Part shown: piece by piece, positions 59,477 to 64,000 of the stretch
Position numbering within the stretch: the stretch's first letter is position 1
How the letters are laid out: each line of letters opens with the position of its first letter
NCBI RefSeq assembly: GCF_013113735.1
Contig: NZ_CP053346.1
Location: forward strand, 4,788,001-4,852,000
Direction: 5' to 3'
Source of the DNA: Sphingomonas sp. AP4-R1
Lineage (GTDB): Bacteria > Pseudomonadota > Alphaproteobacteria > Sphingomonadales > Sphingomonadaceae
Length of the DNA: 64,000 nt
Program-made: the position numbers and the translations under genes
The notes under the pieces: generated by a model
Databases searched by the model: none
The model's input: the letters and a program-made list of their open reading frames with translations, nothing else
Told to the model about the DNA's origin: nothing

Positions 59477-60405
59477 TGTTTGGCCGATCCTGACCTCGGG
59501 GCGACGTCGCTCGAGACTATTCGAAGGCCGAATCCGGCGCTTCTGTATTCAGTTACAACGAGGTTTGGCGGTGGGGCATAATTGCGGCTTGCCGACCGGA
59601 TCAGGGCCGGAGTGTCCCCCCATGTTCCGCCCCGTGCGACCCGGAACTTGCACTCCGCACTGTCGACCGCCGACGCGTCCTTGGGACGTCCGGCAAGCGA
59701 GGCCGTGTAGCAATCCTGGGTCCACTGCCACGCATTCCCGATCATGTCGTAAAGGCCGAAGGCGTTGGGCGCGAACGACTTCACCGGCGAAGTGTTCACC
59801 CAGACATCGCGCCCACCCGTCGCGCCGGTGCAGCAGGCATCCGCACCATAGTTCGCGAAATCGTGCGACGGCTCGTCACCCCACGGGTAGGCGGTGACGG
59901 AGCCCGCTCTGGCCGCATATTCCCATTCGGCCTCGGTGGGGAGCCGGTAAGGACGCCCCATCTTGCGGCTGAGCCAATCGACATAGGCCTGTGCCTCCGA
60001 CCAGCTGACGCAAACGACGGGGTCATCATCCCTTTGGGCGAAGCCGAGGTGACGCCAGGACGCTGTTCCTGCCTCTCCCTTCGACAGGCCGCTATAGGCG
60101 CAGCCAATGCCGTCCGGGCGGTGAGTGTCGGCGACGAAGGCTGCCCATTGCCGGCGCGTCACATCGGTCTGCCCCATCGCGAAGGACCGGACCTCGATCT
60201 GCGTCGGGGGGCTCTCGTCGTCTTTGCGGCCTTGCTCGGTCGCGGGCGACCCCATGACGAACCGGCCGGCCGGAAGCACGATCATGTCCGAACAGTCCGG
60301 ACAGTCCCGGAACATCGGAAGGCTCTTGGAGGCCGGTTCGGCCGGAGCGGGCGTCCAAGACATTGCCAGTAACAATGTCGCCAGCAGAGCAGCACACAAC
60401 TTCAT
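59473..60405 (-). CDS. Secreted FGE/SUMF1-like protein without active-site cysteines
   Basis: A 310-residue protein with signal peptide (1-22). The formylglycine-generating-enzyme fold (about 40-300) is clear: MIVLPAGRFVMGSP, VTRRQWAAFVADT, RLPTEAEWEYAARAG, NAFGLYDMIGNAWQWTQD and RVARGGTWGDTPALIRSASR. True FGE has a Cys pair just after the RGGSW region; here none follows RGGTW, so it is unlikely to make formylglycine. Related folds bind sugars or act as sulfoxide synthases. It is coupled to the cupin gene. Confidence 0.88.
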   Translation of the reverse strand: MKLCAALLATLLLAMSWTPAPAEPASKSLPMFRDCPDCSDMIVLPAGRFVMGSPATEQGRKDDESPPTQIEVRSFAMGQTDVTRRQWAAFVADTHRPDGIGCAYSGLSKGEAGTASWRHLGFAQRDDDPVVCVSWSEAQAYVDWLSRKMGRPYRLPTEAEWEYAARAGSVTAYPWGDEPSHDFANYGADACCTGATGGRDVWVNTSPVKSFAPNAFGLYDMIGNAWQWTQDCYTASLAGRPKDASAVDSAECKFRVARGGTWGDTPALIRSASRNYAPPPNLVVTEYRSAGFGLRIVSSDVAPRSGSAKQ

Positions 60406-60438
60406 GCTCGACCTCGGCTATTTGTGGTTCGAAGCGTG

Positions 60439-60987
60439 TCAGATCGCCCGAGCTCGCATCCGACGGTGTCGACGCATCCCGATCCCGACAAAACCAAAGC
60501 CTCCGATGAACATCGCCCATGTGGAGGGCTCCGGAGAAGCTGTAAGATCAGTCAATCTACCTGTGTTGGAGGTATATTGCGCGCCCTGATAAAAGGTTAA
60601 GCTATTCAATATGGGTGAATTTGAAGAGATTCCTTCAATGAAAAACCCGAACGATCCTTCTGTTGAGGAATTGTATCCGAAATTATCAACTAGGTCTGTT
60701 CCAATAGATACATTATCGTCATTGATGAAATACTGAAATTCTACCGATTTCGCGGCAGGAAAATCCAGCGATAAAACCGTCAATCCCGTCGTCGTTGGCG
60801 CGATGTGACCAGAGTTATCGAACGAAAGCTCAAACTGTATCGTGATCGTGGGATAGGGGCTTGCTATCGGGCCCTGACCGGTCGCGAAACGCGAATAGGT
60901 TGCTCGCAGTGTTTTGGTGATGAATGTGGCTTGCGCCGATCCTGTCACCAAGGTTGCAACCACAGCCGCCAGTAGCAAACGCTTCAT
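60439..60987 (-). CDS. PEPxxWA-CTERM sorting-domain protein
   Basis: A 182-residue exported protein: signal peptide (MKRLLLAAVVATLVTGSAQA, 1-20), a beta-rich middle, and the C-terminal tripartite signal PEPSTWAMFIGGFGFVGIGM with an Arg-rich tail (RRHRRMRARA). This is the form recognised by exosortase systems in sphingomonads, so it is likely processed at the inner membrane and linked to exopolysaccharide. The gene is clearly AT-richer than its neighbours. The start at 60987 has GGGGGAA upstream. Confidence 0.9.
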   Translation of the reverse strand: MKRLLLAAVVATLVTGSAQATFITKTLRATYSRFATGQGPIASPYPTITIQFELSFDNSGHIAPTTTGLTVLSLDFPAAKSVEFQYFINDDNVSIGTDLVDNFGYNSSTEGSFGFFIEGISSNSPILNSLTFYQGAQYTSNTGRLTDLTASPEPSTWAMFIGGFGFVGIGMRRHRRMRARAI

Positions 60988-61786
60988 ATGTTCCCCCACA
61001 TCAGCGCACGAACGAAGCAATGATTTAGCAGAGGATAGCGCGATCGAGGCGCCATGCACACCAAAACCGTGCCAATCTGGCTTTTTGGATTGCCGACAAT
61101 TTGGCTGGTTCGGTCGGGGTGTCGTCTCGCCAAAGACTGGATGAGCGATCCATTCTTCACGTTTACTGACGCACCAGCAAAGAGCGTTCTCCCTCAAACA
61201 CGCCCACAAATGCGACTAAACTAGCAGTAGCTCAAAGACGATCAGAGCCGACACCTCAATGGTTCATGTCGATCTCACGGCTACGTTCGACGACCCGTAA
61301 CAGCCTTCTCGATGCCTCGAAGTCGGTGGAAAGCGGCCGTTACCGACCATCACAGGCGAGCGATCTCGCAACTGTGATCGACAGACAGTAGGGTTCGCGC
61401 AGCGTGAATATCCCACGGCGAACAAATTAGTCTGGCGAGCCCGGCGGAAGGCCGGTTCCGCGTGAACGAACCTTGCCGTCGGCACATGTGAAACGGAGGG
61501 CTATGCCGATCCTCGTGACCGGCAGGCGCTGGTGCTCCCGGCCTCTCCAGAAGCGCGGCGGCAGCGAGATTACGAAAAATTCCAAGCAGCGGGAATAAAA
61601 CCGACGCGCCTTCGATCTCACCACTGAGTGGGGATCGAGGCGTCACACGATGAGGGTGTTTTCAGAAACTCGGCCGACGGTCATGGTGCTGCTTGGCGGT
61701 GAACATGGCTTGGGCGTGTTCAGGTTTGACACGGCGCGCGTGATCGGCCCCGGCCTCTGTCCTCACGCAAACCAGGAAGACGTCCT
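60988..61786. other. Long interval with no convincing gene
   Basis: Nearly 800 bases with only short frames on either strand. The first 60 bases should hold the PEP-CTERM promoter. Around 61480-61630 on the plus strand a stretch of about 45 codons (EGYADPRDRQALVLPASPEA and on) reads coding-like but has no start codon and begins right after a stop, so it is at best a gene fragment. No repeat or RNA gene was recognised. Confidence 0.5.
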
Positions 61787-62899
61787 TTGCTTTTAAGCGC
61801 CGACACGCCCTCGGCGGCGGCGGACGAGGATATCGCCGAGACAGGCGCTATCACCACCAAACATTCCTTTTCACCGGGTTTGCCTGGGCGGCTCGCCGGC
61901 CTCGAAATCTCCCTCGCCTTCACCTCTTACCAGTCGGGCATGCTCAACATGCTTGGCTCCCAGGCGGGTCATGGACCTCAACTTCATCAGTCGGCGGTCG
62001 GCAAGCCGATGGGCATCACCATCGACGGAATGAACGGATTTGTGCTGGTCGGCGCCAACACCATCACCCGCTATCGGAATGTTCTGAACCCGTCCGAGCG
62101 CATCGATCATATTTTTGATGCCTGCTACATGCCGCGCGAGACCTGGCTGACTGGTGGTCTGGACGCGCATGACGTGGCTGTCGACGCGGACGGACAGGTG
62201 ATCTTCGTCAACACAGCCTTCAATTGCTTAGCGACGCTATCGCCGGTGCACAGCTTCACGCCGGTGTGGCGGCCACGGTTCATTTCAGCGTTGGTGAACG
62301 AGGATCGTTGCCATCTTAACGGCTTGGCCATGGAGGCCGGCCGTCCCGCCTTTGTCACCGCGGCAAGCAGATCGGACACGATCGACGGCTGGCGCGATCG
62401 GCGCGACGGAGGTGGCGTCGCGATCGATGTCAGAAGCGGCGAAATCGTGTGCAGTGGCCTGTCCATGCCGCATTCGCCGCGCGTCCACCGCGGCAGGCTG
62501 TGGCTGCTAAACTCGGGCACCGGGGAGCTCGGGCGGGTCGGCGACAACGGCCTCTTCGAGCCGGCCGTCTTCTGCCCGGGATTTGTCCGTGGCCTCGCGT
62601 TCCACGACAATCTGGCTTTCGTGGCCCTGTCGAAGCCTCGCCACGAACGCTTTGACGGCCTGCCGCTCGATCGTCGCCTTGCCGAGGCGGATTCCGATTC
62701 GTGGTGCGGGCTGCAGGTCATCGACCTCGACACCGGCACCTGCGTCGACTGGTTCCGGATCGATGGCGATGTGATCGAACTTTACGACGTAGCTGTGATG
62801 GCCGGTCATCTTTGCCCGATGGCGGTCAGTCCGAGCTCGGCCGATGCCTTCAACCTGATCACGATCGGCGAAGGCCCATCCACCAACACCAGCACTTAG
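61787..62899 (+). CDS. TIGR03032-like protein
   Basis: A 370-residue protein matching the TIGR03032 family: SLAFTSYQSGMLNMLGSQ, WLTGGLDAHDVAVDADGQVIFVNTAFNCLATL, FTPVWRPRFISALVNEDRCHLNGLAMEAGRPAFVTA, and SMPHSPRVHRGRLWLLNSGTGELG. It looks like a six-bladed propeller and has no signal peptide. The molecular function is unknown; members are often found near surface or secreted repeat proteins. It is followed after 27 bases by an autotransporter-like gene in the same direction. The first 35 residues may not be part of the protein. Confidence 0.85.
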   Translation: MLLSADTPSAAADEDIAETGAITTKHSFSPGLPGRLAGLEISLAFTSYQSGMLNMLGSQAGHGPQLHQSAVGKPMGITIDGMNGFVLVGANTITRYRNVLNPSERIDHIFDACYMPRETWLTGGLDAHDVAVDADGQVIFVNTAFNCLATLSPVHSFTPVWRPRFISALVNEDRCHLNGLAMEAGRPAFVTAASRSDTIDGWRDRRDGGGVAIDVRSGEIVCSGLSMPHSPRVHRGRLWLLNSGTGELGRVGDNGLFEPAVFCPGFVRGLAFHDNLAFVALSKPRHERFDGLPLDRRLAEADSDSWCGLQVIDLDTGTCVDWFRIDGDVIELYDVAVMAGHLCPMAVSPSSADAFNLITIGEGPSTNTST

Positions 62900-62926
62900 T
62901 CGCTTACGCTTTGCGAGGGGGGAATC

Positions 62927-64000
62927 ATGACCAACGGCAGCAGGATTTTGCGCGGGCAGTTGACGGCCGGCGCGTCGGCGATGGCAGTGTTCTTTGGCGG
63001 CTATGGCCGGGCGTTCGCTCAGGCGAGCAATTGCGCACCCCAGCCGGACGGAACGACCTATCTGTGCTCCGGCGCGGCCACGACCACACAGGCGCTGACC
63101 TTCGACGCCACTCGGAACATCGCAAATACGGGGCCGGCCTTTTCGGTCGATACGAGCAGCGGCGCCGGACTCCAGATACAGGGTGCCGGCAGCTTCATCG
63201 ACACAAACCAGTCGACGATCACGGGCCAGTCGAACGGCATCAACTTCACCACCAACACCGGCGATATCAATCTGACGACGAGCGGCGCCGTGACCGGCCG
63301 CACTGGTCTTGGCATCAACGCCTATAACCGGGCGGGCAATATCACGATCAACGCCAATACCGTGACCGGCCTGAGCAGCGTCGTGTCTGCCCAGGCGGAA
63401 GGCCCGGCCAGCAATATCGCGATTACGGTCAGCGGTGCGGTGACGCAGACCCATGCCACCGGCACATATGGACGGATCAATACCGTCTACGGGCGGATCG
63501 ACTCCTACACATCCACCGGCTCGGTGACGGTCAGCACGTCCGACGTAACAGCGGACTATCGCGCCATCTGGGCAACGACCCATGGCAGCGGCAACGTCAA
63601 CGTCATATCGACCGGCAGCCTGATCGGGCATGGCGATGACGTCGTCAGAACCTCGGTCACAAGCGGCACCGCCACGGTGAATGTCCACGACGTCTCGGGC
63701 GAAAGCCGTGCTGTCGAGACGTCGGCGACAACCGGCGCCATCGCCGTTACCATCTCGGGTGCGGTCACGACGAGCCATCCGCCGGGCACGGGCACGGACG
63801 AAAACTCGATCGCCGTTTTCACCCGCAACAATACCAATGATGCAACCGCCGCCGGCCCGACCAGCATCCACGTGACCAATACCGGCAGCATCACCTCGGC
63901 TGTTCGCGCCATTCTAGCGACGAATGACGGTGGGGCTGTGACCATCACTCTCGACGGTCCGGTCACTCGCAGCGCTACAGCGTCAGCCTCGTTCGCAGAT
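62927..64000 (+). CDS. Autotransporter-like surface protein, beginning only
   Basis: The reading frame opens with a GGGGGGAAT ribosome-binding site and runs open to the window edge (358 residues seen). A signal peptide (about 1-33, with SAMAVFFGGYGRAFAQ) is followed by a Ser/Thr/Gly/Asn-rich passenger with irregular repeats of the form GNxxIxxSGAVTxxxGxGI, typical of a right-handed beta-helix in type V autotransporters or filamentous adhesins. The C-terminal barrel is beyond the window. Its codon use and Thr content differ from those of the core genes. The TIGR03032 gene directly before it may be functionally linked. Confidence 0.8.
   Translation, partial: MTNGSRILRGQLTAGASAMAVFFGGYGRAFAQASNCAPQPDGTTYLCSGAATTTQALTFDATRNIANTGPAFSVDTSSGAGLQIQGAGSFIDTNQSTITGQSNGINFTTNTGDINLTTSGAVTGRTGLGINAYNRAGNITINANTVTGLSSVVSAQAEGPASNIAITVSGAVTQTHATGTYGRINTVYGRIDSYTSTGSVTVSTSDVTADYRAIWATTHGSGNVNVISTGSLIGHGDDVVRTSVTSGTATVNVHDVSGESRAVETSATTGAIAVTISGAVTTSHPPGTGTDENSIAVFTRNNTNDATAAGPTSIHVTNTGSITSAVRAILATNDGGAVTITLDGPVTRSATASASFAD

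Noticed and set aside
61350..61646. Open frames of 65-98 residues on the minus strand
   Set aside because: No start signals, no family, and they conflict with each other in overlapping frames.
1..64000. CRISPR array, rRNA operon or insertion sequence
   Set aside because: No regularly spaced direct repeats, no rRNA-like sequence and no transposase were found.

Overview
The window is high-GC DNA from an alphaproteobacterium, most likely a sphingomonad (Sphingomonadaceae). The evidence is three large TonB-dependent receptors, EipA/DUF1134, a DUF1192 protein, a PEPxxWA-type sorting signal, possible phosphatidylcholine-type lipid genes, and dispersed palindromes of the TGAGCCTGTCGAAGCAC type. No rRNA, CRISPR array or intact mobile element was seen. 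One tRNA-Ser(GCT) is present.

Layout. 1-20.5 kb is mostly chromosomal housekeeping with outer-membrane uptake genes: a partial GST, a TonB receptor, a Doc/AbrB-type toxin-antitoxin pair, clpA, a quinone oxidoreductase, a CocE-type hydrolase, a second TonB receptor carrying an EF-hand-like loop, then a lipid block (phosphatidylserine decarboxylase, class III aminotransferase, an Mpo1-like membrane protein coupled to a PmtA-like methyltransferase, an LpxH-like phosphoesterase coupled to a glycosyltransferase) and a lone ParA.

20.5-37.2 kb is the most interesting part: a coherent quinate/shikimate catabolic locus that looks geared to plant esters such as chlorogenate. A LysR gene faces quiC (3-dehydroshikimate dehydratase) across an ATAC-N7-GTAT box. 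An eight-gene leftward operon encodes a TonB receptor, two secreted esterases, a cytochrome c, a PQQ dehydrogenase, type II dehydroquinase, an MFS permease and a ThuA-domain protein. A two-gene aroE-tetR operon lies just upstream. The aroE and receptor promoters share a 16-bp operator-like motif. The inferred route is: ester crosses the outer membrane, is cleaved in the periplasm, quinate is oxidised by the PQQ enzyme, dehydroquinate or dehydroshikimate is imported, and QuiC makes protocatechuate. No protocatechuate ring-cleavage genes are in the window.

37.5-49.5 kb holds a LytTR response regulator with a sensor whose ATP site looks degenerate, PhoD, a PAS-GGDEF diguanylate cyclase, lgt, a MidA-type methyltransferase, mntH lying inside what is probably an old lgt-methyltransferase-pgeF operon, pgeF and eipA.

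49.4-64 kb is an accessory region beginning at tRNA-Ser: a broken tyrosine integrase, a decayed response regulator, an AraC/DJ-1/monooxygenase group, an MFS permease, a truncated MAPEG-like gene, the DUF485-actP acetate transport pair, then a cupin/FGE-like pair, a PEP-CTERM protein, a TIGR03032-like protein and the start of a large autotransporter-like surface protein that runs off the end.
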